Below, piece after piece: positions 51,499-59,164 of a stretch of 64,000 nt of DNA. A program made the translations under genes and the position numbers. The DNA is from Tepidisphaeraceae bacterium (GTDB lineage: Bacteria; Planctomycetota; Phycisphaerae; Tepidisphaerales; Tepidisphaeraceae). The stretch is taken from the NCBI GenBank assembly GCA_035998445.1, contig DASYHQ010000032.1, forward strand, positions 124,001 to 188,000, given 5' to 3'. The first letter of the stretch is position 1. Every line of letters starts with the position of its first letter. A model generated the notes under the pieces. That model did not search any database. It had not been told where the DNA came from and saw nothing but the letters and a program-made list of their open reading frames with translations.

Positions 51499-52431
51499 TC
51501 ACGCCACGGCGCGCAAGCGGTCCAGCACGCCGAGCGTCGGCTTCACATATTCCTGCCCGAACAGCCGCACGTGGTTCAACAGTTGATATAGCTGATAGAC
51601 ATGCTTCCGCACCGCGTGATAGTCAGGCGGGAATCGGCGTTCGCATTGGTACGCCTTGAACATCGCGGGCGTGGCCGTGCGGAAGAGTTCGAGATAGGCC
51701 AGCTCCGCCTCGGCATGGGCATACTTAGCGGCGGGGTCGATCAACGCGACCAACTGCCACCCTGATTCGCCGGGGCGAACCATGATATTGCCGCCCCACA
51801 GGTCCCAGTGGACCAGGGTGGGCGGGTCGTCGTGCGACAGCAGCGTCTTCAGGCGATCGTGAATCCGGCAGATCTGCTTGCGGCTCTTCACCGGCAGTAA
51901 CTTCGACTTTTGCACGTCCGCCCAGATGTCGTCGTACAAATCCTGGAAGAATTCGGCCCAGCAATCGTAACCACGCTCACCGTTGGGCGAGACACGCTTG
52001 AACTGCGAGCCCTGCGTGCGATGCAGTTCGCAGAGCAGCCGCGCCAGTTCGGCCTGCAGGCCGTCCCATTCCTGGCTCGTGCACTTGCTGCGCGCCGCCG
52101 AGAGCGGCATGCCGTCGATGAACTCCATCAACAGGTAGCTAAACGGGTGATCGAGCGATCCGACCGACGTCGCGAGGACCTTCGGCACCGGCATCTGCGC
52201 CGCGGCCAGTTGTTCGAGTTGATACGCTTCGTGGACAAACGCGTGCGTGACGCGGTGGGGCGATACCTTCAGCACGGTCTGGAACCCGTCCGTCATCGTC
52301 AACCGCAGCGTGCAGTTGATGCAACCACCCTTCAGCGGCGTCACCTCCGCGAGGTCGGCCGCGGTCCCGAAGGACTGCCGCACGACCTCGCGGAGGTTCG
52401 CCCACGAGATGTCACCATCCGATGAAGTCAT
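51499..52431 (-). CDS. Fructosamine kinase/aminoglycoside-phosphotransferase-like kinase
   Basis: A 310-residue small-molecule kinase. LKGGCINCTLRLTMTDGFQT and VLKVSPHRV form the nucleotide-binding lobe, LLMEFIDGMPLS the hinge, LVHWDLWGGNIMV the catalytic loop (HxD), and ALIDPAAKYAHAEAELAYLE the metal-binding Asp. The HWDLWGGN and DPA..Y...E.ELA..ELF patterns are those of the fructosamine kinase family, which repairs glycated proteins by phosphorylating the sugar. The loop reads HWDLW where family members usually have HGDLW. The ATG at 52431 is the natural start; the long open frame upstream is spurious. It is divergent from the chelatase gene. Confidence 0.88.
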   Translation of the reverse strand: MTSSDGDISWANLREVVRQSFGTAADLAEVTPLKGGCINCTLRLTMTDGFQTVLKVSPHRVTHAFVHEAYQLEQLAAAQMPVPKVLATSVGSLDHPFSYLLMEFIDGMPLSAARSKCTSQEWDGLQAELARLLCELHRTQGSQFKRVSPNGERGYDCWAEFFQDLYDDIWADVQKSKLLPVKSRKQICRIHDRLKTLLSHDDPPTLVHWDLWGGNIMVRPGESGWQLVALIDPAAKYAHAEAELAYLELFRTATPAMFKAYQCERRFPPDYHAVRKHVYQLYQLLNHVRLFGQEYVKPTLGVLDRLRAVA

Positions 52432-52575
52432 GCCATACCGCGGTGAATTGTCGTTGATTGGCGCAGGGCGGACAACCCAAAACCTCGCCGATCTGCCGCC
52501 TTTTTTGCGAGCGAGCCGTTCCGTGCGTAGACTCCATGGTGGCGAGGCAACGGCCAGCAAAGGACGACGTAAACG

Positions 52576-52998
52576 ATGTCGAAGAAAATCGGGATTATCC
52601 TTGTCGATCACGGATCGCGCATGCGCGAGAGCAACGCGATGCTCGAACGTGTAGCGGAGTTGTTCGCGGCGCGCTTTGGCGACCGGTATGACCTCGTTGA
52701 GCCAGCCCACATGGAGCTGGCCGAGCCGTCTATCGCAACCGCCTACGAGCGCTGCGTACATCGTGGGGCCGCTCACCTGATCGTCTGCCCGTTCTTCCTG
52801 GGCCCGGGCAAGCATTGGTCGCAGGACATCCCGGATCTAGCCCGAGCGGCAGCGACCAAGTTCCCCAATACGACGCACCGCGTGGCACACCCGCTCGGCA
52901 TCGACGACCTCATCCTCGACCTGCTCGCCAAGCGTGCCGACGCCGCGGTTGAAGCGCCACCGGCCACCGAGCCCGCCGGCGAGGTGCGCTCGCTGTGA
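52576..52998 (+). CDS. CbiX/SirB-like sirohydrochlorin chelatase
   Basis: A 140-residue protein of the small CbiX/SirB chelatase family, which inserts Co or Fe into sirohydrochlorin. LVDHGSRMRESNAMLERVAE carries the first catalytic His, AHMELAEPSIATAYERC the conserved Glu region, and CPFFLGPGKHWSQDIP the second His. The length fits the ancestral short form. The C-terminus is Ala/Pro-rich. Its stop overlaps the start of the next gene by four bases (GTGA), so the two are coupled. No other cobalamin or siroheme gene is in the window. Confidence 0.87.
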   Translation: MSKKIGIILVDHGSRMRESNAMLERVAELFAARFGDRYDLVEPAHMELAEPSIATAYERCVHRGAAHLIVCPFFLGPGKHWSQDIPDLARAAATKFPNTTHRVAHPLGIDDLILDLLAKRADAAVEAPPATEPAGEVRSL

Positions 52999-54158
52999 CG
53001 AAGCCGCTCACCATCGTTGTCGGCGGGTACATCGTCGGCTTTCCGCTGGGCGGGATGACGTGGCACCACCTCAACTACCTGCTCGGCCTCCACGCGCTGG
53101 GCCACGAGGTCTGGTTCCTCGAAGACAGTGGCGAATACGCCGTGCCGTACAACCCATCGACCTGGCGCTGCGATCCTGACCCAACCTACGGTATCGACTA
53201 CCTCAAGGCCACGTTCGCGCAGTACGGCTTGCCCCTGCGGTGGTGCTACTACTCGCAGTTCTGGGACACTTATTACGGCCTGCAGAAGGACGAGCTGAAC
53301 GACCTCCTGCAACGCGCCGACCTGCTGCTATGCGTCAGCGGTGTCACACCGATGCGGGTAGATCGCCCGCGGCCACGACGTACCGCGGTTATCGATACCG
53401 ATCCGGTCTTCACGCAACTGCGCATGGGCCACGACGCGGGGCTGATGGACTACTACCGCGCGTTCGATGCGCACGCTACGTTCGGCACCGAGATCGGGCA
53501 GCCGCACTGTGAACTGCCGACCCACGGGTTCAATTGGATTCCTACCCGCCAACCGATCGCGCTACCCCATTGGCCGGTGGTGCCGACGCCGTCGCGGCGG
53601 TTCTCGACGATCGGCAAGTGGGAACACAGTGCCGAACGGCACGTCGAGTTCAACGGCCGGCGGTTCCTGAGCAGCAAGGGGCCGGAATGGATGAAGATGC
53701 TCGACCTGCCGTCGCGCACGACTTGGGACATGACGCTCGGCATGCAATCGATGCCCGCCGACGTGTTGCGGCAGTTCGAGTCGCATGGCTGGCGTTGGAC
53801 CGACGCCGAGGCCGCCACGCTGAGCTGCCAGTCGTTCGGTGACTTCATCCGCGACAGCGCCGGCGAGTTTACCGTGGCGAAGGAAATCTACACCGGCCTG
53901 CCGAGCGGCTGGTTCAGTGACCGTTCCAGCGCCTACCTCGCGAGTGGCCGACCGGTGGTGACGCAGGCGAGCGGGTTCGATCGCTGGCTGCCGACAGGGG
54001 ACGGGTTGTTCTCGTTCCGATCTCTCCACGAGGCCGCGGCTGCGTTGAACACGATCGCCGCAGACTACGATCACCACAGCCGAGCGGCCAGGCGGGTCGC
54101 CGAGCAGAATCTGGATGCATCGGTGGTGTTACCGGCTCTGATCGAGCGCGTGATGTAG
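52995..54158 (+). CDS. Glycosyltransferase-like protein (GT-B type)
   Basis: A 387-residue protein with two Rossmann-like halves. The N-terminus IVVGGYIVGFPLGGMTWHHL and GLHALGHEVWFLEDSG resembles the start of GT-B enzymes. The C-terminal part, WFSDRSSAYLASGRPVVTQA and later GDGLFSFRSLHEAAAALNTI, is like the donor-binding half of GT4-type glycosyltransferases. The acidic residues that bind the nucleotide sugar are not clear, so the donor and acceptor are unknown. The GTG start at 52995 overlaps the chelatase stop. No signal peptide is seen. Pairing with a chelatase is odd and may only reflect transcription. Confidence 0.65.
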   Translation: MTKPLTIVVGGYIVGFPLGGMTWHHLNYLLGLHALGHEVWFLEDSGEYAVPYNPSTWRCDPDPTYGIDYLKATFAQYGLPLRWCYYSQFWDTYYGLQKDELNDLLQRADLLLCVSGVTPMRVDRPRPRRTAVIDTDPVFTQLRMGHDAGLMDYYRAFDAHATFGTEIGQPHCELPTHGFNWIPTRQPIALPHWPVVPTPSRRFSTIGKWEHSAERHVEFNGRRFLSSKGPEWMKMLDLPSRTTWDMTLGMQSMPADVLRQFESHGWRWTDAEAATLSCQSFGDFIRDSAGEFTVAKEIYTGLPSGWFSDRSSAYLASGRPVVTQASGFDRWLPTGDGLFSFRSLHEAAAALNTIAADYDHHSRAARRVAEQNLDASVVLPALIERVM

Positions 54159-54270
54159 CGTGTCGTACGACGGTCCATTGGCACACGGAGCGCGTGTCGC
54201 AGATGGGGTGACCGACTTCCTTAGATGCACGCCGCGCGCCTTCGCGCTATAATCCCCGGCCGGAGGAACG

Positions 54271-54807
54271 ATGGCATCGCGATTGATCGACAAGCAGGTG
54301 ATCTTCGACGGCCGCAAGGTGCGGCTGGAGATCCATCATCTGGAGGACGACGAGGGGCGTCGCCACAACGTCGAGGTGGTTGCCCACCCGGGCGCGGTCG
54401 TGATCCTGCCGATCGTGGACAATCAAACGATCCTGCTGATTCGCAACCGCCGGTACGCCACCGGGCAAATTCTGCTGGAGCTGCCCGCCGGCACCCTGGA
54501 GAAAGGCGAGGATCCGATCAACTGCGCCGGCCGGGAGTTGCAGGAGGAAACGGGCTATCTGGCGGGGCGGTTGCAGATCGTCGGCAGCTTCTTCAGCTCG
54601 CCGGGCATCCTGAGCGAGAAGATGTACGCCTTCGCTGCCTACGATCTGCAGAAGACCCGCCAGGCGCTGGAGCATGGCGAGGAGATCGAGGTCCAGAAAA
54701 CGCCGCTTGACGAAGCGATCGAGTGGACCCGCACTGGGCAGATCGCCGACGCCAAGACGATCGCGACCATCCTGCTGTACGACCGATTCTTCCGCGCCAA
54801 GTTATGA
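54271..54807 (+). CDS. Nudix hydrolase, ADP-ribose pyrophosphatase type
   Basis: A 178-residue Nudix enzyme that hydrolyses ADP-ribose or a related nucleoside diphosphate derivative. The Nudix box GTLEKGEDPINCAGRELQEE-TGY is complete, with the Glu cluster that binds Mg. The upstream VAHPGAVVILPIVDNQTILL and the downstream FFSSPGILSEKMYAFAA are typical of the ADP-ribose pyrophosphatase branch. A strong GGAGG lies before the ATG at 54271. It is followed by the rhomboid gene after 66 bases. Confidence 0.93.
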   Translation: MASRLIDKQVIFDGRKVRLEIHHLEDDEGRRHNVEVVAHPGAVVILPIVDNQTILLIRNRRYATGQILLELPAGTLEKGEDPINCAGRELQEETGYLAGRLQIVGSFFSSPGILSEKMYAFAAYDLQKTRQALEHGEEIEVQKTPLDEAIEWTRTGQIADAKTIATILLYDRFFRAKL

Positions 54808-54873
54808 TCCGGAAGCGGTCGAAGCAACCTGACTGACTTGGATCGATTACGACGGGCAAACCGAAAGACGTTC

Positions 54874-55695
54874 ATGGGCTGGCAAGACAGAACCTACAAC
54901 ACCGGCGGTGGTGACACGATCGGTCCGCGGCTGTCCGACTACAAGCCGCGGGGGCTCGCGCTGGTAATGATCCTGACCGTGCTGGGGATCTTCATTCTGC
55001 AGATCTTCGGCATCGGCCCGTTCCTGCGTGAGTGGGGCTCGCTGAGATTCGACGGAGGAAGGGGGTGGTGGCAACCCTGGCGGTTCATCACCTATCAGTA
55101 CATCCACGGCGACGGCAGCCACATCTTCTGGAACATGCTGTCGATGTACTTCATCCTGCCGTTGATGGAGCGCACCTATGGCTGGCGGCGTACGCTCGGC
55201 TTTTACACGTTGGGTGGCGTGGCGGCGGGGCTAACCTATGCAGTGATGAGCTACGTGTGGGGCCACTCGATCCTCATCGGCGCCAGTGGAAGCATATTAG
55301 CAGTTCTGGGCGCAGTGGCGGCGCTGATGCCGGGCATCATGTTCTTTGGCATCATTCCCGTGCGCATCCTTGCGCTGCTGTACGCTGTACTGTACGTGCT
55401 GACGATCCTGCACGACCGCAACATGTCGAACGTGGCGCACCTGGGCGGGCTGGCGTTTGGCTTCATCGTTCCCTTGATCGGCCAGCGATTCGACTGGAAC
55501 CTGACAGAGCGATTCACCGACTACCGCCGAGAACGCAGCCGCCGGATGGAGCAGGACGAACAGCAGGCGATCGACCGCATCCTGCAGAAGGTGCACGAGC
55601 ACGGCATGAACAGCCTCAGCCGTAGCGACCGCAATACGCTGAAGCGCGCCACCGAACGCCAGCGCGTCTCCGATGCCCGACGGCGCGTGCGATAG
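54874..55695 (+). CDS. Rhomboid-family intramembrane serine protease
   Basis: A 273-residue six-helix membrane protein that cleaves single-span membrane proteins. The catalytic Ser is in GASGSILAVLGAVAAL, the catalytic His in NVAHLGGLAFGF, and the conserved HIFWNMLSMYF lies in helix 2. A basic, charged C-terminal tail of about 70 residues (RRERSRRMEQDEQQAIDRIL) follows, as in many bacterial rhomboids. The ATG at 54874 starts MGWQDRTYN; a start 12 codons upstream is less likely. The gene is followed after 71 bases by a lipoprotein gene. Confidence 0.93.
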   Translation: MGWQDRTYNTGGGDTIGPRLSDYKPRGLALVMILTVLGIFILQIFGIGPFLREWGSLRFDGGRGWWQPWRFITYQYIHGDGSHIFWNMLSMYFILPLMERTYGWRRTLGFYTLGGVAAGLTYAVMSYVWGHSILIGASGSILAVLGAVAALMPGIMFFGIIPVRILALLYAVLYVLTILHDRNMSNVAHLGGLAFGFIVPLIGQRFDWNLTERFTDYRRERSRRMEQDEQQAIDRILQKVHEHGMNSLSRSDRNTLKRATERQRVSDARRRVR

Positions 55696-55766
55696 TGTCC
55701 GCGTGCGCCATTGCGGACAGGCTTGCGCCATCCTGTTACAATCGTCGGCCCCTGCGAGGAACACCC

Positions 55767-56858
55767 ATGATGTACCGCTCTGTCGCCGTCTCTATCACCG
55801 TTGCCATGCTTGGCGCATCCTGTGGCGAAAAGGCCCCTGCGACCGCCACGCCCCCGAAGCAGTCGATGCTCGCCGCGCCCGCGGCACAGCCGACCAAGGG
55901 GAAGGTCGTCAGCAACGTCACCGCCACGCCCGTCGCCCCGGCCGACGCGCGGTTGACGCTGTATTGCCTGGCCATTCCGGGCATCGATCACGTCGCGCAA
56001 TCGAAGATGCTGAAGGGCCAGCTCATCGAGCGCACCGGTTGGAACGACTTCTACATCATCCACGGCGAGACCGAGAGCATCCTCTACTACGGTTACTACA
56101 AGGACTTCATCGGCAGCGCCAACCCGAAAGAGAAGCAGCGGGCCGAGGCCGACCGGGCGAAGATCGTGTCGTTTCGCGACTCCAGGTCCGACCGCCCGTT
56201 CCGCGGGGCGGCGTTCGTCGACCTGAGCACGCCCGACCCCGAGGGGCCACCGGAATGGAACCTGGCAAACACGCCCGCGGACCGCATGTGGACGCTGCAG
56301 ATCGCCGTCTACAAGGACAGCCCGCTTCGCAAGCAGTACGCGGTCGATGCGGTGCGCGAGGCGCGTAAGCAGGGGATCGAAGCCTACTATCATCACGGCC
56401 AGAGCGTTAGTTCGGTGTGCATTGGCGCCTACCCGCGTCAGGCGCTGCGCGAACAGGAGACCGCGACGGCCGAAACGCAAAATTCCGACCAACCGATCGT
56501 CGTCCTGCCCGCTCCGCTGCCCGCTGGCGCGGGGGGCGACTTCTACGTCAACGAAGGCGGGCGCAGGGTGAAGGCCCAGGTGATGGCACCACGCGTCGAA
56601 CCCGTCGATCCGGCCCTGCTCGCGGCCATGAAGGCGTTCCCGCATTACTCGGTGAACGGGGAACAGACGATGACCCGCGCCAGGCACAAGCGCACGGGGC
56701 GTGAAGTGCAGGTGTTCGACCCGTCGGTGATCGTGGAGATCGACCGGCCGCGCTCGGCCCTTGCCGACCGTCCGCAGCCAGCGGCGCCGCAACTCATCAA
56801 TCCCAGCGGTACAAGCCGGCAGCGTGGTGTGAACCATCTGCGGGGCCTGGAGGATTGA
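55767..56858 (+). CDS. Probable lipoprotein with a SPOR-like segment
   Basis: A 363-residue protein. The N-terminus MMYRSVAVSITVAMLGASC, with Cys19, looks like a lipoprotein signal although the residues before Cys are unusual (GAS). Residues about 65-240 form an alpha/beta region; PADRMWTLQIAVYKDSPLRK then REARKQGIEAYYHHGQSVSS resembles the peptidoglycan-binding SPOR fold. The rest is Pro/Arg-rich without recognised domain. A GAGGA seven bases before the ATG supports the start. It lies between rhomboid and rdgB genes on the same strand, with a 6-base gap to the latter, so it is probably co-transcribed. Confidence 0.65.
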   Translation: MMYRSVAVSITVAMLGASCGEKAPATATPPKQSMLAAPAAQPTKGKVVSNVTATPVAPADARLTLYCLAIPGIDHVAQSKMLKGQLIERTGWNDFYIIHGETESILYYGYYKDFIGSANPKEKQRAEADRAKIVSFRDSRSDRPFRGAAFVDLSTPDPEGPPEWNLANTPADRMWTLQIAVYKDSPLRKQYAVDAVREARKQGIEAYYHHGQSVSSVCIGAYPRQALREQETATAETQNSDQPIVVLPAPLPAGAGGDFYVNEGGRRVKAQVMAPRVEPVDPALLAAMKAFPHYSVNGEQTMTRARHKRTGREVQVFDPSVIVEIDRPRSALADRPQPAAPQLINPSGTSRQRGVNHLRGLED

Positions 56859-56864
56859 AAATCG

Positions 56865-57530
56865 ATGAAGTTGCTCGTCGCCACGAAGAACGCGGGAAAG
56901 GTGAGGGAGTTCGCAGACCTCCTGCGCTCCACCGGCTTTGATTGCGTCGCCCTTTCTTCGCTGGACGCCGAGATTCCCACGCCTGAGGAGACCGGCGAAA
57001 CCTTTCGCGCCAATGCCTGCTTGAAGGCAACCTATTATGCCAGAGCGGCGCAATCCTGGGCTCTGGCTGATGATAGTGGGCTGGAAGTGGACGCGCTCGA
57101 TGGCAAGCCCGGCGTGGTCAGCAGCCGCTGGGCTGAATTGCACGACGCCGGCTCGGGCGACGCCGCCAATAACGTTTTGCTGCTCCAGCAGATGATCGAC
57201 GTTCCCGAAGAACGCCGGACCGCCCGGTTCGTTTGCGTGCTGGCTCTGGCCGACCCGGCGGGGCGGATCGTGCTGACGGCGCGGGACACAATCGAGGGCC
57301 GGTTGCTTTCGGGGGGGCGCGGTGGCAACGGCTTCGGGTATGATCCGCTCTTCCTCGTCCAGGCGCTGGGCCGGACGACCGCGGAACTGACGGCGGCTGA
57401 GAAGCACGAGATCAGCCACCGTGGCAAAGCCCTTCGGCGATTGCGCTCGCTGATGCAGGAGTTCCTGCCGATGACGCCCTCGACGCAACAGCAGGCGATG
57501 GCCTCGACCCCTCAACCGACGGAACTATGA
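56865..57530 (+). CDS. rdgB: XTP/dITP diphosphatase (RdgB/HAM1 family)
   Basis: It removes non-canonical purine nucleoside triphosphates (dITP, XTP) from the nucleotide pool by releasing pyrophosphate. The 221 residues begin LLVATKNAGKVREFADLL, with the conserved TxN...K site. ETGETFRANACLKATYYA and LADDSGLEVDALDG hold the Mg-binding acidic residues. GFGYDPLF and HEISHRGKALRRL close the active site. The C-terminus has a 20-residue extension of low complexity. The ATG at 56865 is 6 bases after the lipoprotein stop, and the stop overlaps the Usp start (ATGA), so the three genes form one unit. Confidence 0.96.
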   Translation: MKLLVATKNAGKVREFADLLRSTGFDCVALSSLDAEIPTPEETGETFRANACLKATYYARAAQSWALADDSGLEVDALDGKPGVVSSRWAELHDAGSGDAANNVLLLQQMIDVPEERRTARFVCVLALADPAGRIVLTARDTIEGRLLSGGRGGNGFGYDPLFLVQALGRTTAELTAAEKHEISHRGKALRRLRSLMQEFLPMTPSTQQQAMASTPQPTEL

Positions 57531-57943
57531 GCCGAATCCTCGTTTCAGTCAGCAGCCCCTACGCCGCCGAGCGCGTGGTGGAGACCGTCTCCGACCTCGC
57601 CAGCCGCATGGGTAGCGAGGTTCTAGTCGTCCACGTCTCGCGTCCCAGCGGTGGCCAGATGCGCGAGCAGGAACAAGCCGACGGCGAGGCCGCCATCTCC
57701 CTGCTTCGCGAACGCATGCAATCGATGGGCGTCGAGGTCCAATCCCTCCTGCTCTTCAGCGACGACATTGCCCGCGCCATCCTCAACACCGCCACCGAAC
57801 ATCACGTGTCGCTGATCGTGCTGGGACTGACCGGTAAGAACGTCTTCGCGCGCCTGCTGGCGGGGAACGTGCCGGTGGAACTGATTAAGAACACGAAGAT
57901 TCCGGTGCTGATGATTCCGCCGGATTGGTCGGGGACGGTGTAA
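57527..57943 (+). CDS. Universal stress protein (UspA family)
   Basis: A 138-residue cytoplasmic protein of the Usp fold. RILVSVSSPYAAERVVETVS opens the domain, and VLGLTGKNVFARLLAGNVP holds the ATP loop in which the usual G-x2-G-x9-G-(S/T) reads GLTG...GN, so the last position is Asn, which may weaken ATP binding. VPVLMIPPDW ends the last strand. The start ATG overlaps the rdgB stop by four bases, so the protein is made with RdgB. The function as stress sensor or nucleotide-binding regulator is inferred from the family. Confidence 0.9.
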   Translation: MSRILVSVSSPYAAERVVETVSDLASRMGSEVLVVHVSRPSGGQMREQEQADGEAAISLLRERMQSMGVEVQSLLLFSDDIARAILNTATEHHVSLIVLGLTGKNVFARLLAGNVPVELIKNTKIPVLMIPPDWSGTV

Positions 57944-58293
57944 GGGGCTTGGTTAGATAAACGGAAGGCGGCGAGAAAGTTTTGTAGGTCGCACTTTCAG
58001 CACTGTCTGGCGGATCAGATCGAGAGACGCGAACGAGCGCAACACTGAAAGTGTCATCCCTCATTCGCCTTAAGGCTAGCGGACGAAACCCTGTCGCCTC
58101 GTGCGCACTTGTCATCCCGACGGGAGCTTTGGCGACCTGAGGGATCTCAAATTGCGGACGGTCTCGGCCTTTGGAGATCCCTCAGGTCGCCAAGGGATGA
58201 CAGGCCACTGGTCTACGGATCGACTACAGTACGGGCTACAAGCGCGAAGAATCACCCGACCACCGACTCCACTTGCGGCTCCCTTAGCATCTC
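57944..58293. other. 350-base convergent gap with two palindromes
   Basis: No gene is seen. CACTTTCAG (57992-58000) and CTGAAAGTG (58045-58053) form a 9-bp stem around a 44-base loop. A type C element follows at 58110-58202. Both lie between convergent usp and scpB genes. Confidence 0.7.
58110..58202. repeat. Palindromic element type C, copy 3
   Basis: The left arm starts TGTCATCCCGACGGGAGCTT at 58110 and ends GGATCTC at 58148; the right arm (58173-58202) is its reverse complement but lacks about ten bases found on the left. The arms share a 20-base block containing GGCGACCTGAGGGATCTC exactly. It may terminate scpB and usp transcripts. Confidence 0.85.
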
Positions 58294-59001
58294 CTACTTC
58301 GGCGCCTTGAAATTCTCCGGCTGTGGCAGGTCCTTCAGCGTATTCAGCCCGAATAACTCCAAGAATCGCTTCGTCGTTCCATACAGAATCGGCCGCCCCG
58401 GCTCCTCTGCCCGGCCGGCGATCTTGACCAGGTGCTTTTCCATCAGCGAGCGGATCGTCTCACCACACGCCACGCCGCGGACGGCTTCGATGTCGGCGCG
58501 CAGGATCGGTTGCTTGTAAGCGATGATCGCCAGCGACTCGAGCGCCGCCTTGGTCAGCTTCGCATCGACTTCTTTCTGGTACAGCTTCTTCAGGTGCTCG
58601 CCGAACTCCGGTAGCGTGAGGATCTGATAGCCACCGGCGACCTGTTCGATGCGGAACGCCCGGCCAGTCTCGGTGTACTGTTTGTTCAGCGCCTTGACGC
58701 CTGCCCGCACCGGCTTGGTCGAGCTCAGCCCCATCAGGTCCGCCAGTCGGCCTGCGGTCAACGGTGATAACGTGCCCAGCAAAAGAGCCTCAATCAACGG
58801 TGTGTTGATCGGCTCGGCAGTCGCTTCCGGCGAAGCATCCGCGTCCTGTAGATCGGCCTCCACCGCGCCGTCCCGCTGTTCGGCCGTGCCTTCCTCCGCA
58901 GTCGGCTCCTCGGGTGTGGTTTCGGCAGCGGGGGCCTCTTTGCCGATGGCCTGTTCGACGGGCGTCTGCGGTTCATCGATTGACGGTTCGGTGGTTTCCA
59001 T
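58294..59001 (-). CDS. scpB: Segregation and condensation protein B
   Basis: The winged-helix kleisin partner that, with ScpA and SMC, compacts chromosomes. The 235 residues begin with an acidic, Pro/Glu-rich tail of about 70 residues, unusual for the family and perhaps disordered. Two winged helices follow: LIEALLLGTLSPLTAGRLAD and YQKEVDAKLTKAALESLAII with AYKQPILRADIEAVRG, then LMEKHLVKIAGRAEEPGRPI and LYGTTKRFLELFGL. The ATG at 59001 is the first after the family start; an upstream open frame is spurious. ScpA is not next to it, as would be usual. The sigma factor gene lies upstream on the same strand, 163 bases away. Confidence 0.93.
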   Translation of the reverse strand: METTEPSIDEPQTPVEQAIGKEAPAAETTPEEPTAEEGTAEQRDGAVEADLQDADASPEATAEPINTPLIEALLLGTLSPLTAGRLADLMGLSSTKPVRAGVKALNKQYTETGRAFRIEQVAGGYQILTLPEFGEHLKKLYQKEVDAKLTKAALESLAIIAYKQPILRADIEAVRGVACGETIRSLMEKHLVKIAGRAEEPGRPILYGTTKRFLELFGLNTLKDLPQPENFKAPK

Positions 59002-59164
59002 GCGCGCTGAAAAGTGGGGTACGAATGATGAACGAAATCCGGCCCTGCGACGCCGGACAAACGGGAACGGTCGAGAAGCAGCAGGGATGCCCGGGGAGAA
59101 TTGTATCGGTTGTGGTGCGAGCCGCAATGATGGGCAAGGAGACGCCGAGCGGCTCGGTGCATCT

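Noticed and set aside
52432-52815. A 128-codon N-terminal extension of the fructosamine-kinase-like protein
   Set aside because: The extension overlaps the divergent chelatase gene and lacks family similarity; ATG at 52431 fits.
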